Part shown: positions 10,236 to 21,565 of the stretch, piece after piece
How positions within the stretch are numbered: position 1 is the first letter of the stretch
Layout: each line of letters starts with the position of its first letter
Source: Clitoria ternatea
Taxonomy: Eukaryota > Streptophyta > Magnoliopsida > Fabales > Fabaceae
Assembly (NCBI GenBank): GCA_037962975.1
Contig: CM075669.1
Span: forward strand, 246,797,351 to 246,861,350
DNA length: 64,000 nt
Direction of reading: 5' to 3'
Translations under genes and position numbers: made by a program
Notes under the pieces: model-generated
The model's input: the letters and a program-made list of their open reading frames with translations, nothing else
What the model was told of the DNA's origin: nothing
The model's database searches: none

Positions 10236-10500
10236 TGATTTCAAATATTCTTATTCCACGCTTAGAATTATATTCTTATATTTCAAAATTAACTCCAAAA
10301 ATTCCTTCAACACTCATTCAATTCAACAAAAACTATCCTAAAAATCAATTTTTATTTTTATATTTTTTATTTTTTATTTTTTATTTATTTTTATTTTTTA
10401 TTAAAGGAAAAAGCATGCAATAGAAAAGAAACATCATGGGGTTACCTCCTCACTAGTGCTAAGTTTAACGTCTTCAGTCAGACTTTACTGTTCAAGTCAT

Positions 10501-11660
10501 TCAAGAGTCAAGAAAATCTTTCAAATTCATAACACTAACTTGTTGGATAGGCTCTCCCACTAAATAATGTTTAAGCCTGTGTCCATTAACTTTAAATGCA
10601 CCAGATTTCTCACTCCATATTTCAATGGTACCAAAAAGAAAAACTTTCAATACCTGAAAAGGTCCTGACCATCTGGACCTAAGCTTACCTGGAAAGAGTT
10701 TGAGGCGAGAGTTAAATAGTAAAACCTTGTCTCCTAGAGCAAAGCTTCTTCTCAAGATGCGTTGATCATGCCATTTCTTTGTTCGTTCCTTATAGATCTT
10801 CACACTCTTATATGAATCCAATCTTAGCTCTTCCAATTCATTCAAGTGTAGAATCCTTTTCTCACCTGTCTTCGCAAGATCAAGATTAATGGCCTAAAAT
10901 AATTTATACTCTAGTTTCACAGGTAAATGAAATGATTTTCCATAAACTAGTTTAAAAGGAGTAGTACCAATAGGGGTTTTATAAGCAGTACGATACGCCC
11001 ACAAAGAATCATCCAATTTAATGGACCAATCCTTTCTCGAGGTGTTGACTACTTTTTGAAGAATAACTTTAATTTCCCTATTTGATACTTCCACTTGTCC
11101 ACTAGTTTGTGGATGATAAGGTGTAATGACCTTATGCCTAACTCCGTATTTTTTAAGAAGGGTTTTAAAAGTATTCTTAATAAAATATGACCCTTTATCA
11201 CTAATAACACATCTAGGGACTCCAAACCTTGGGAAGATGATCTTTTTAAAAAGTTTAATCACAGTCTTAGCATCCGAATGAGGTGAATCAATAGCTTCTA
11301 CCCATTTAGACACATAATCAACCGCTACCAAAATAAATTTATTTCCAAGGGATGATGGAAACGGTCCCATGAAATCTATACCCCAAACATCAAAGATTTC
11401 AACTTCAAAAATATTATTCAACGGTATTTCATGACGTTTAGAAATGTTACTTGACCGTTGACATGAATCACAAGTAAGAACATAATTACAAACGTCTTTG
11501 AAGATATAGGGCTAATAGAAGCCCGTTTGCAATACCTTTGAAGCGGTCTTGGAGGTGCTCATGTGACCTCCACTAGATAGAGAATGACAATGGTCAATGA
11601 TAGAGTGGACTTCATCCTTCGATATACATCTCCTTATCAGCTCATCTCCATACATTTTAA
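10501..11660 (-). pseudogene. E2 integrase, with zinc-binding, catalytic and C-terminal regions
   Basis: The HHCC zinc-binding region is at about 11640-11440, ending TCDSCQ, with one TAG where Trp is expected after TGFY. The catalytic core is at 11421-10894: WGIDFMGPF with the first Asp, ISDKGSYF with the second, and GQVEVSN with the Glu. A stop follows at 10894, and the frame resumes with a C-terminal domain at 10845-10501 containing a RWSGPFQV motif of the GPY/F type. It would join retroelement cDNA to chromosomal DNA in the nucleus. The catalytic triad is preserved, but the ORF is interrupted at least twice. Confidence 0.8.
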
Positions 11661-11968
11661 AAAGGAGTGGGTCATCCCAATAGAATGTTTGGCTTCTGTA
11701 AGAAATTTCTTCCTCTGTTGAAAATTAAGATCAAGTGGTAAGATACCACAAACTAGATAATTCACAAAATTAGCCAACTAAGGGACTTGTTGGATATTGA
11801 GACTTAAGAGTTGCTTATCTGGAAAAGAGTAATTAATGGGAGAACATTACCTATTTCGTCTTTTTAGAGGGCAATCGAGATAAATGATCAGCCTCTAAAT
11901 TTTCAGAACCTTTCTTATCCTTGATTTCCAAATCAAATTCTTGTAAAATTAATATCCACATAATTAGC

Positions 11969-13273
11969 CTAGGTTTTACTTTCTTTCTTTCGCAATAGGT
12001 ATTTTATAGCAGAATGGTCAGTATAAACAGTTACCTGAGATCCTACCAAATATGACCTGAATTTATCGAAGGCAAAAACCATAGCTAAGAGTTCTTTCTC
12101 TGTAGTGGTATAGTTCACTTGTGCATCATCCAAAGTTCTACTGGCATAGTAGATGACATAAAGTTTTTTATCTTTTCGTTGCCCAAGTACAGCTCCCATA
12201 GCATAATCGCTAGCATCACACATTAATTCGAAAGGGAGTTCCCTATCCGGCAGTTGCATAATAAGAGTAGAAATTAAAGCCTCCTTTATCCTGTTAAATG
12301 CATCAAGACAATGTGATTCAAAATCAAAAGGAATGTCCTTACCCGGAAGATTTGTGAGAGGGTTAGTTATTTTAGAGAAGTCTTTAATGAACCACCGGTA
12401 GAACCCGGCATGTCTAAGAAAACTCCTTATGCCTTTCACATTATTGGGAGGAGGAAACTTCTTAATGACCTCAATCTTAGCCTTATCAACCTCAATCCTT
12501 CCCTCAGATATCAAGTGGCCCAAGACTATTCCTTTCTTGACCATAAAATGGCATTTTCCCTAATTTAGAATTAAATTCATTTCTTTACACTGCTACAAAA
12601 CTCTAGAAAGATTCGTCAAGCAATCATTAAAATTAAAGCCATAAACTAAAAAATCATCCATGAATACCTCCATTATATTTTCAATTAGATCAGAAAAAAT
12701 GGCTTGCATACACCTTTGAAAAGTTGTAGGTGCATTGCAAAGACCAAATGACATACACCTATATGCAATGGTTCCATATGGACAAGTAAAAGTAGTCTTT
12801 TCTTGGTCAAAAGGATGAATAGGAATTTGATAGAAACTTGAGTAAGCATCCAAATAACAAAAGAGAGAGTGCTTTGCAAGCCTCTCAAGCATCTGATCTA
12901 TAAAAGGGAGTGGGAAATGATCCTTTTTCGTGGCACTATTTAATTTCCTATAGTCTATGCATACACACCAACCAGAAACTAATCTAGTAGAAATCAACTC
13001 ATTCCTATCATTTTCCACTATTGTCATTCCTCCCTTTTTAGGCACAATATGAATTGGACTTACCCATTTGCTACTCGTAATGGGGTAAATCACTCCAGTA
13101 TCAAGTAAGTTCAGAATTTCTTTCTTAACCACATCTTGCATTTTTAGATTTAATCTTCTTTGTGGTTCTCTAGTAGGCTTACTTTCATCATCAACTATTA
13201 TCCTATGCATGTAAAGAAAAGGGCTAATTCCCTTAATATCATTCATGGTATAACCTATAACATTCCTATACAA
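11969..13273 (-). pseudogene. E2 reverse transcriptase and RNase H
   Basis: RT: residues such as WVSPIHIVPKK, the YRKLN motif and the catalytic box VFMDDFLVYG (two Asp) are readable at 13273-12593. After two TAG codons the frame continues at 12544 with KKGIVLGHLIS, then the connection domain. RNase H follows with CDASDYAMGA, TTTEKELLA and YTDHSAIKYL, ending in a stop at 11969. Together these would copy element RNA to DNA. Order on - is protease, RT, RNase H, integrase, typical of Ty3. No intact full-length polyprotein is possible here. Confidence 0.85.
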
Positions 13274-13296
13274 CCTAAGTTGTTCTATAAGTTTTT

Positions 13297-14031
13297 TCAG
13301 TTTCCAAAGAGTTCATTTTTGCATTCACAATCACAGGATAAGTAAGAGTTAGGGCCAAGAAATTCATACCTTAATGAGGATGGGAGGGGTTTTAATTCAA
13401 CATTGGAACTCCCCTCTTCCTTATGCATTACCTTAGTATCATACTTAGGCATTGCATCATCTTGTTCATTTTTACAAATTCCTGCAGACTCAGTCAGGAA
13501 AATAGATTCAAGTGGATCATTAGGAAGAGATGCTTCCTTTACCACTTTATCAATATTCTTAATACTACAGCATATATCATCATGCAAGGATTTTTGTAAG
13601 GCATCTTTTAAATTAAAATCAACCTTTTGGTCTCCAAAAGTGAGAGACAACTTACCATTCTTCAAATCAATGACCACACCTGCAGTTGCCAAAAATGGTC
13701 TACCTAATATAATGGGAATCATAGAATCCTCATTCATCTCTAGCATAACAAAACCAGCAGGTATAAAAAATTTTCCTACCTTAATAGGATCATCCTCTAA
13801 AATACCTACAGGATACTTAACAGACCTATCAGCTAACTGAAGGGATATTCTTGTGGGTTTCAATTCACCCAATCCCAGCTTTTCAGAAATAGATAGAGGC
13901 ATCAAACTAACACTAGCTCCTAAATCACATAAAGCTCTATCTATTGACATATCACTTATCATGCATGGGATAGAAAAACTACCTGGATCTTGAAGTTTGG
14001 TGGCAACTTCTTTTGGATCAAAGCACTGCAC
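13297..14031 (-). pseudogene. E2 aspartic protease region of gag-pol
   Basis: An open frame of 244 residues. DPGSFSIPCMI leads to the active-site segment ALCDLGASVSLMPLS (D-L-G-A-S in place of the usual D-S/T-G), then LQLADRSVKYPVGILED and IILGRPFLATAG, the flap and C-terminal parts of this protease type. This form is characteristic of Athila-type elements. The start at 14031 is only the first ATG after a frameshift; upstream sequence continues in another frame (14165-13959, KKLPPNFKIQ), so the polyprotein is broken here. Confidence 0.75.
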
Positions 14032-14276
14032 TCTTCAGTAAGTGCCACAGTACCATCCTTTTCTAACCTTCTCTTGTTGGACAAGATCTCCTTTAGGAAA
14101 TTTACATATGTAGGCATTTGCTGCAAAGCATCTATAAAAGGAATATTAATATAAAATTTTTTCAAAACTTCTAAAAACTTACCAAACTACTTGTCCAACT
14201 TAGCCTTAGCTAAGCGTCGAGGATATGGTATGGAAGATTGATATGGATTAACCTCATCTTTCTTCTCTTGTTTCTT

Positions 14277-15594
14277 TTACTCTAAAATAGGTGGAGGTGA
14301 TGGGGTTGCATCCAACTGAGGATCCTTCTCTGTAGGTATACTTGGACCCTCATACTGTGTACCACTTCTAGGCGTTACCGCCGCAGTATGATTGGATGGA
14401 CCTGATTCTGGTTTTCTAGGAAATGTTCCTGGAATTCTTAAAGAACTTGAGGCTTGTTGAGCTATCTGGGTTTCCAACATCTTGTTATGAGTAGCCAATA
14501 AGTCCACCTTCAATGTTAAGTTCTTAATAGCCTTAGAAAATTCATCATTCTGCTTCAGCTGAGTAGCCATAAATGTTTCCATCAAGGATTCTAGTTTAGA
14601 TTTTTATGGAGCAAAGGGTCCTTGTGATGGTCTGAAAATATTTTGACTACTTTGGAATGGAGGGGGATGGTTTTGGAATCCTGGTGGCCCTATTTATTGT
14701 CTGAAATTATTTCTATGATTGCCATCGTAATTTCCTATTGCATCCACTTGATGCACCTACGGCACCATAACTTGATGTACTCCAAGCTGACACCCTGTAG
14801 CTAAATGACCTGAAACACCACATACCTCACAAATGACATTAGTAGTACTTGTACCCAATTTATCAAATTTAAGATTTAAGGCCTTAATTTTAGCTGTGAG
14901 TAATTAAATAACATCAAGAGGATACTTATCAGGAATTTTTATTGCTGATTATCTTTCTAAAGACCATTGGTAGGTATTCTGTGCCATTTCTTCTATAAGG
15001 TTATAGTCCTCCTCCATGTTTTTACTCATGAAGGCTTTACCAGCTGCTGCATCCGGAGCAATTTTTTGATTTGAGGCTAAACCATTATAGAAAATGTGAA
15101 CAGTTAACCATCTCTCGATCCCATGGTGTGGGCATTCCCTAAGTATCTCTTTAACCTTTCCCAAGTGTTATATAAAGTTTCATCATATTTCTAGGTAAAA
15201 GTAATGATTTGCTTTCTTAGTTAGTTAGTTTTGCTTTGAGGATAATATTGTTGAGGAAAGCATGGGAGAGTTGCTCCCAAGTTGTGATTGAGCCTTCTGG
15301 TAATGAGTAAATCCATGCTCTAGCCTTGTCCCTTAGAGAAAATGGGAATAGCCTAAGACAGATTGCATCATTTGAGACCCTATTTACCTTGAGTGTATCA
15401 CAATACTCAAGGAATATTTGTAGATGTAGATTAAGGTCTTCAGACGGTAATCCTCTGAATTGATTCTGTTGGACCATGGAGAGTATGGACGACTTCAGCT
15501 CAAAATTATTGGCATCAATTATGGGTCTGGTAATGCTAGACCTTCTTCCCATCAAATTAGGTGTAGCAAAATCATGTAATGCCCTATTATCCAT
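14277..15594 (-). pseudogene. E2 gag: capsid-like domain, CCHC zinc knuckle and proline-rich linker
   Basis: The N-terminal frame at 15594-15217 reads FRGLPSEDLNLHLQIFLEYC and LFPFSLRDKARAW, the retrotransposon-gag pattern. It continues after stops at 15164-14949. A CCHC knuckle (C-x2-C-x4-H-x4-C, reading CEVCGVSGHLATGC) is intact around 14795-14840. The 14585-14277 frame is coiled-coil-like at its start, then Pro/Ser-rich. Gag would form the particle that packages element RNA. At least three stops split it. Confidence 0.75.
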
Positions 15595-15854
15595 CTTTCA
15601 TGTATTTTCTAGACCCGTTGATGTAGTTTCTTGCTGTTTGTTGTGCTTCCTAATTTTCTAAAGCAACCATTCTATTTCTGGATCAAATACAATACTAGAA
15701 CTGGAGCTTATTCGCATAAAAGGATCTGCAAGCATAACAACAACACACAGAACAAGCGTAATATAGTTCTCTAAAGAAATAAAATAAGAATAAAACAAAA
15801 ACAAAAACATCTAATCTAATCAAATCATGGTCAGTCAATATTGGGGGAAACACA

Positions 15855-15873
15855 ATCCCCGACAATGGCGCCT
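15855..15873 (-). other. Primer binding site of E2
   Basis: On -, GGCGCCATTGTCGGGGAT lies next to the 5' LTR end. It matches the 3' end expected of plant tRNA-Asp, TGGCGCC-NNTGNCGGGGAT, apart from its first base. The Asp assignment is from memory of Athila-type elements. Confidence 0.65.
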
Positions 15874-16870
15874 AAAACTTCATATGTCCATTCCGCAAGT
15901 GTACGATTATCGAAATAATATAAAAGATTATCGTATCCACATGGATTATGCTCAAGTACTGGTTTACTATGACTCAATTATCCAAACAAATGATATGAAT
16001 TAAAAGAAGGTTCACTATGAATGGAATTTAAAATACGAAAGCAGAAATCTCAAAGTACTCAGAAAACTAGAAATCAATCACTTCAAAGAGTCAATCAAAG
16101 GATGAATCTTGGGATTTAAAAGGTTCATATGCTTAATAATTGAATCTATGCAATTTTATTTCCCCAATTGTGAAGTTCGGTTTCTAAGGTAGATTTTCCT
16201 AATGATATTAGCAACCTTCTCTCGAAGCCTTACTAAAGTACCTAATTGCCAAAGAACAGTGTTCGATTTGTAAATTAGATCCTTCATTGATCTATGAAAA
16301 TCCTTTAATCCTTAGAAGTTATTTTGTTTATCCTATAGCCAAAAGAACTTAGGCTCAATTTGTGCTTTCAAATCATATACCTACTTTCATAGCATATATA
16401 ATTTAGAATCAACTACGCTTCTCTTGAAGTCTTGTAGAGGAATTAAACAATCAATAAAATTGAATAAAGAACATGAATTCAATAAAAAATAAGATTCCAA
16501 AGCAGTTGAGTCAAATATCAATACATACTACCCCCTTAATCCCAAGAAAAGGGGTTTAGTTCATTATAACGTTAATTACAAAATCACAAAATCCCAAATT
16601 CAAATCCCAATATTGAATAATTCCCCAAATTATAAATCTAAGATTCAGAAAAGAGAAAAATAAGCTCTCACTCTATTGATCTCAATCTTCCCCTAAAGCA
16701 ATGAATTAGTTGTCTCTTCGTTGTTGATCCTTGAATCCCCTTCGAAATTCTCTTGGAAAGGCTCTTAAAATCCTTGGCTTTTGTCCCTCCTTATTTTCTT
16801 CTATGTTGCCCCCATTTTAAGTAGAAAATGGCCCCCAAAAATTAGGGTTCTGAACTTAGCACACAAAAAC

Positions 16871-17117
16871 CACAGTCTGTGGGAATTTCCCACGGCCATG
16901 GGTCATGACAAGGTCCCTTCATGTGTAATTTCCTCTGTTCTGATAGCAAGAACCACGACCTATGGGAATTTTCCCACACCCATGATTTTTTTCAGCATGT
17001 TCCATGGCCTGTGGGAATTTCCCATGGCTGTGGATTCCTTTCAGTACACTTTTCTCTACTTTTTGCCTAAACTAGAGGGAACCATGGTCTGTAAGAATTT
17101 CCCACGGCCGTGGGTTC
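16871..17117. repeat. E2 paired-palindrome array in the right LTR
   Basis: Dyad starts are 16871/16891, 16954/16975, 17003/17023 and 17083/17103, with spacings of 20, 21, 20 and 20 bp, the same as in the left LTR. Some dyads are better preserved here than in the left LTR and vice versa. Confidence 0.9.
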
Positions 17118-17387
17118 TAAAAAGGTTCTCCAAATTGTGAATTTTTTATTCCTTTGAAGCCTGGGAGGGTTCCACTCACTTGTTTCTTCTTTCCAAGGGT
17201 CGGACTGGACTTGTTTTTAAGCTTTTGATGACTTGAACTTCCTTTCATTTGCATGATATTCAATAAATGTCTCTAATTCTCTAGCATATGGGCCTGTAAC
17301 ATCATAATTCCTGCAAAACTGATACACTCGAGTAACATATATGGAATGAAAAGAGATATTTGAGATTAAGGGGGAAAAACAAACAAC

Positions 17388-17557
17388 CTTCTTTTCAATG
17401 TAAAGATCATTTCCTTCACGAGTATGTTCACCTACTCTGCCAAACACGGATACACCTCCATGAGCTTTGGTAATATTATTGATCAATTCCATAATGAGTA
17501 CTGTTTTACCCACTCCAGCTTCCTTGAAAAGTCCTATTTTTCCTCCACGATGATAAT
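17388..17557 (-). pseudogene. atpB: Chloroplast atpB fragment inserted in an LTR
   Basis: The left LTR of E2 reads straight across this point, while the right LTR contains 170 extra bases. On - they translate in one open frame of about 56 codons to ATP synthase subunit beta: AGVGKTVLIMEL (Walker A), NNITKAHGGVSVFGRVGE and TREGNDLY. GGVSVFG rather than GGFSVFA points to the chloroplast and not the mitochondrial gene. Walker A has KEAGVGKT instead of GGAGVGKT, and several G-to-A or C-to-T changes are seen. It is a small nuclear plastid insertion, possibly copied in during break repair, and not functional. Confidence 0.85.
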
Positions 17558-17949
17558 ATAACCAAAAAATAAGAATGAAATAACCCTAAAACTAATGCAA
17601 ATTAACTACTTATCACCGGGCCTAAACGTCTCTTCTTCTAAGCCACGAGCTTAGTCTCTGGATAGACATCAAGCTTATGACAACAGAAATTAGGATCCAT
17701 GCTAGGCATGTCGGCACTAGTCCATGCAAAGAGGTCGTGAAACTCCTTGAGCAATGCCAACAATCATTGCTCCATTCCAGGATTGAGTTTCTCATTAATA
17801 TCAGTCACTTTCTCTGAGGTATCCCCTAACACGATTTCCTTGGATCCTCCATCTGGGGTAGGTTTCGAGGGATTGAGTGGGTCAATCTTTAACTCCGCTC
17901 TGGGTCCAGGTCCACCAAATTGACTAAGGTTGTAGTCGTTCTGCCCTTA

Positions 17950-18612
17950 TTCAACTTGTGCTTTTTGTTGACATTCTCCAACTTAACCATGTTGAAGCTA
18001 AGTTATAACAGTACCTTATCATCTCCTGATTACCTCGTACTGAGGACATTCTGTTGTCCTTATCAATGAACTTAATAAAGAGGTGAGGGGTTGATATGCC
18101 TCTATGGCATTCAGTGTGGGACAACCTATAATGCTGTTATAGGGAGACTGCACATCAATGACCAAATTTTTGGTTTTCACAGTCTAGGCTTTGGGCTCCC
18201 TATCAAAAGTAATGCGGGTATTAAGATACCCATTCGTAGGCTACTTGGCCCCATTAAAAGCTGTAAGATCCTGCGTGTAAGGTTGTAAATCAACATCAGT
18301 GAGGCCCATCTACTTAAAGCAATCATAGAAAAGAACATCGCAGGAGCTGCCTCGATCAACCAAAATTCTTTTGACATCCATATTAGCGATCACGACTACT
18401 ATCACCACCGCATCATCACCTCCAAGGATAGTTGGACCAAAATCATCATAAGAAAAGGAAATAGGAGGGGTCTGAATCCCGCCTCTAAAATAAGAGTTAT
18501 CCTGCTTCTTACCCTACACAGATAAGATCATCCTATAATGGTTCTTGCGCATCATATTCGACATACCACCCCTAGTAAATCCTTCAACGATCATGTCAAT
18601 GACCTCATGCCT
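17950..18612 (-). pseudogene. E3 protease-like region
   Basis: Reading through stops: DVKRILVDRGSSCDVLFYDCF (active-site-like, with R-G-S where D-x-G-S is usual), then TFDREPKAQTVKTKNLVIDV and YNSIIGCPTLNAIEA. This order and wording fit Tat-lineage proteases. At least four stops lie in the stretch. Confidence 0.6.
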
Positions 18613-18689
18613 ACCCATTAAGAGGGTGAAAATACACGTCCCCTTCTTGGACGACCTCTACCACTAATCCCTTTTGTTTTTTTGCATAT

Positions 18690-19968
18690 GTGAACCTCTT
18701 AGGACCTCGTGTATTGTCTGGGTTAGGAGAGTGGTCTTTGTGCATCTTCTTCATTCAGCCAGGCTCATCCAGAAACTTATTTCTGAAAAGGTATTGTTTA
18801 AGCTTATTAGGACCTCGATCACGTGCTTCAACTACCTGTATTCATCGGTTGAATGGCTGGCTTGCTCGTGGAAGTCATAATACTTCCTAGGGTTTCTCGG
18901 CCTCTTCACAAGAGCAGGTCTCTTGACTCTATACACACTAAAGGAAAGCCATCCTACCTCTCTTAAGATCTGGGAAGGCTTAGCATTCAAGGGAGTATAG
19001 TGAGCGAATGTTGCAACCAATTACTCCTGTTGATGGGGTTGCTAATCTCTACCTCTTTCCTTCTAAGGAGTCTTATCTCCCTTAAACTTTTTCTTCTCCT
19101 TCTCCACACGAGGTGAAGGACATGGTGCTTTACTTTTTGCTGTCATGGCTTCAAGATGCATCTTGATACCGACACACTTTAAAACTTTACGCCTGAACTC
19201 CTCAAGCGTGGTGGGTGGTCCTTTTGCCAAGGACAAAGAAAATGGTGACTTAGGATGCAAAGCCTCAATGATGATAGGCAACTAAAAGGCCTCCGTCAGA
19301 TCTGAGACCATGGCTACCTCCTTATAGAACCTCTTCAAAAAATCATTCGAAAACTTTGTCTCACCCTACTTAATATGAGCCAAGGTGTGTGAGGTTCTAA
19401 GAACGTCCATGGGAAATCATAAAATTCTCTCCAGAATCCTCAGCCATTTCTTCCTAAGAATCAATAGATCTAGAAGTGGGTCCCTTAAACCAACTTAGGG
19501 CTTCACCTACCAAAGTGCGTGGAAACATACGACACATGACATCTGCCTCACCCATATATTTGCTTATAGAAAGACGCTGGGTGGGCTACAAATGCTTGGA
19601 GATAGGCACACTCATGAGCCTCTTTAAGAAAGGAACACTGAACTTGTAACTAGAAGAAAGAGTGTCGAAGGGTTGGCTCCTTCGCTACAAGTTTTAGTGC
19701 TTAACATGGGAGTGAGTCTCTTGCTCCTCCTCATACGTCGAGATCTTGGAATAAAAGAATGTACGAGACACTTATGCCTAGAAGCTTCAGGTTGGTGAAG
19801 TCCATGAGGATTCATCTTCTTAACCTGCGCTAGACGCTCACACTTCAACTCTGGCAGCTCCTCTCTGAGCTGTCTAATGATCTCACCCCTTGGGTTAGGA
19901 GTGGCCATTAGGACTATCTTCTTAGCTGAAGCACTAGAGTTGTCAAAAGCCAGACGCCTTGGCTCCAA
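18690..19968 (-). pseudogene. E3 gag remnant
   Basis: Fragments: the N-terminus at 19968-19624 (LREELPELKCERL), a middle part at 19281-19063 (KGPPTTLEEFRRKVLK), and a segment ending at 18832 (PRNPRKYYDFHEQASHSTDEYR), which corresponds to the C-x-F-H-x-x-x-x-H-x-x-x-E-C stretch of Tat-type gags with Cys replaced by Tyr. No intact ORF. Confidence 0.6.
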
Positions 19969-20079
19969 GAACGTTAGATCCTTAACATAGCCATCTTGAA
20001 CTGGCGAGTTATCTCACATGGTGGTGAAAACAGACGTGGGAATCAATTTACAGAATCCCACTAGCGTGCTTATGAACTA

Positions 20080-20800
20080 GTCTAGACCAGGATGCAAAAG
20101 TCGGCCTTAGGACAGTCCTATATGTGATTTCAGGTATAAGTTTTACATTGGTCCAATGGGGATCCTGTATTATATCCTTTATTTTAGTGGGAAATAAAGG
20201 CCTTGGAGTAATCCCTTATACCAAATCACCAACCTGACACGTGGGGTGAAATGAGGTGTCACCTGTAATGACACTTTGACGCTCAAGTCAGTGAATATTC
20301 AAGAGAATATCAAAGCTTAAGCAAAAGTTCTAGAGAGAATGTTCTACCTTTGTTACGTTGATGCATGAGTATTTGTATATAGAGGTAGTGGAAAAGTCTC
20401 ATTGCTCTCCAAGTTTTCCATACACTTTGTCAGTACTTTTCTGATCTCTTGTAGAAAGGCTGACACATGAAAAGGACGTACCCAAATAACTCTACCTACC
20501 AGACAGTCACTTTGCAGGTTACTTATTCAACACGCTGGTACATAAGTCAACTCCAATCTCCCACTATTGAGGGAATGACTCATATCGTAGTTAGTTCTGG
20601 GACCTTTCATGCAATACCGATATACCGGTGTTATTACACTAAACTATACGAGATACCGATTCTGAATACGGATTGTGGTCAAATTACCGTACTGCCCATA
20701 GACCGGTATCAGGACCAGATCAATTATATTATTACTACTATAAAATTATCACTATATATTTTTATTTTTTTCTTTTTTTATTATTTTATTTACTATGTAT
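20080..20800 (-). repeat. Probable 5' LTR and leader of E3, boundaries unresolved
   Basis: Upstream of the gag start there is no coding. On - a TATA-like TATATACAAATA (about 20385-20374) is followed by a leader with TGACTTGAGCGTC near 20285. The outer LTR end is not determinable without the second LTR. The + frame at 20467-20802 has no recognised domain and is rejected as a gene. Confidence 0.45.
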
Positions 20801-20990
20801 AAATACTTCATTGAACAACAAAAACATATTATTATTTTTATGAAAAACATTTAATTACAATTTTTTAAGATGTTATAATAATATTGTATAAATTGTACTA
20901 ATATTTCCATTACACTATTCATATTATTAATTATTCCTATATCATTTATAAAATATTATACAGTTTATAAAAACATAAAGATAAATATTA

Positions 20991-21255
20991 GGCTAAATAC
21001 ACCTTTGGTCCTCTATCTCTTAAGTTATTTCCAGATTGGTCCCCTATCATTTTTTAATTCAAAATGGTCCTCTAACTTTTTAAAAAGGTATCAGTTTGGT
21101 CTTTTTTTTGATTCAAAATGGTCCCCTAACTTTTTTAAAAAGGACCAAATTGACACATTTTTAGAAAGTTAAGGGACTATTTTGAAATTAAAAAATAATA
21201 AATGACCAATCTAAAAATAACTTAAGAGATAAGGGACCAAAATGTGTATTTAGCC
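20991..21255. mobile_element. MITE of Mutator type with 9-bp target duplication
   Basis: Terminal inverted repeats of about 50 bp: GGCTAAATACACCTTTGGTC at the left and its near complement ending in GTGTATTTAGCC at the right. Both sides are flanked by the identical 9-bp TAAATATTA (20982-20990 and 21256-21264). 265 bp, no coding; internal TGGTCCCYTAACTTTTT repeats make it almost one long hairpin. A 9-bp duplication is typical of MULE-mobilised elements. Confidence 0.85.
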
Positions 21256-21264
21256 TAAATATTA

Positions 21265-21531
21265 CCATATTGTTTATACCCTATGAAAAGTTCAAAATAA
21301 TAAAACAAATCACGCCATCAACAATATTTTAAAAAATTATAAATATTATTATTTTTTCTACTACTTACTGTTATATAATTATTACCATACAATCATATTA
21401 TTAATAATAACTTAGTACCGAGTAATATTATATAGTTTATTATTATTTATATAAAACTTTCATAGAGATTACTTATAGAACTATAATAATATATTATTTA
21501 TATCGCCATAACTTATTATACTATTAACATT

Positions 21532-21565
<34 letters not shown>

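Larger units (their letters stand above)
5830..17615 (-). mobile_element. E2: Athila-like Ty3/gypsy retrotransposon, decayed, nested in E3
   Basis: Reads on -. Right (5') LTR about 15885-17615; left (3') LTR about 5830-6804, cut by E1. The internal region holds, in order, a primer binding site (PBS), gag, protease, RT, RNase H, integrase and, downstream of integrase, an ATHILA ORF-1-like remnant. That order and the DLGASV-type protease fit the Athila lineage. All coding regions carry in-frame stops. The LTRs differ at roughly one base in eight to ten by eye, so the insertion is not recent. A 170-bp chloroplast atpB fragment sits only in the right LTR. It is inserted into the Tat-type element E3. 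Confidence 0.85.
15885..17615 (-). repeat. Right (5') LTR of E2
   Basis: On - it starts TGATAAGTAG at 17615 and ends near 15885, about 1.73 kb including the 170-bp atpB insert. The outer flank CCGGG onward belongs to E3. The inner end is followed by a spacer of about 12 bases and the PBS. The left LTR confirms the outer boundary by homology. Confidence 0.8.
17616..20500 (-). mobile_element. E3: Tat-type Ty3/gypsy remnant (5' LTR region, gag, protease, RT start)
   Basis: Reads on - and is cut at 17616 by E2 just at the start of RT. It contains gag (19968-18690), a protease region (about 18610-17950) and an RT N-terminus reading CHKLDVYPETKLVA and KKRRLG at 17700-17630. The leader at 20270-20300 reads on - TGACTTGAGCGTC, a phrase common in Tat-type LTRs. 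Many stops. The remaining pol part must lie outside the window. Confidence 0.7.

Noticed and set aside
20281..20322. GCTCAAGT and GCTTAAGC near the E3 LTR, similar to E1 palindromes
   Set aside because: Only one pair, spacing 34 bp; GACTTGAGCGTC is a common phrase of Tat-type LTRs, so chance similarity is likely.
20467..20802. + strand ORF of 111 codons
   Set aside because: Lies in the probable LTR of E3, no recognised domain, hydrophobic AT-driven C-terminus.
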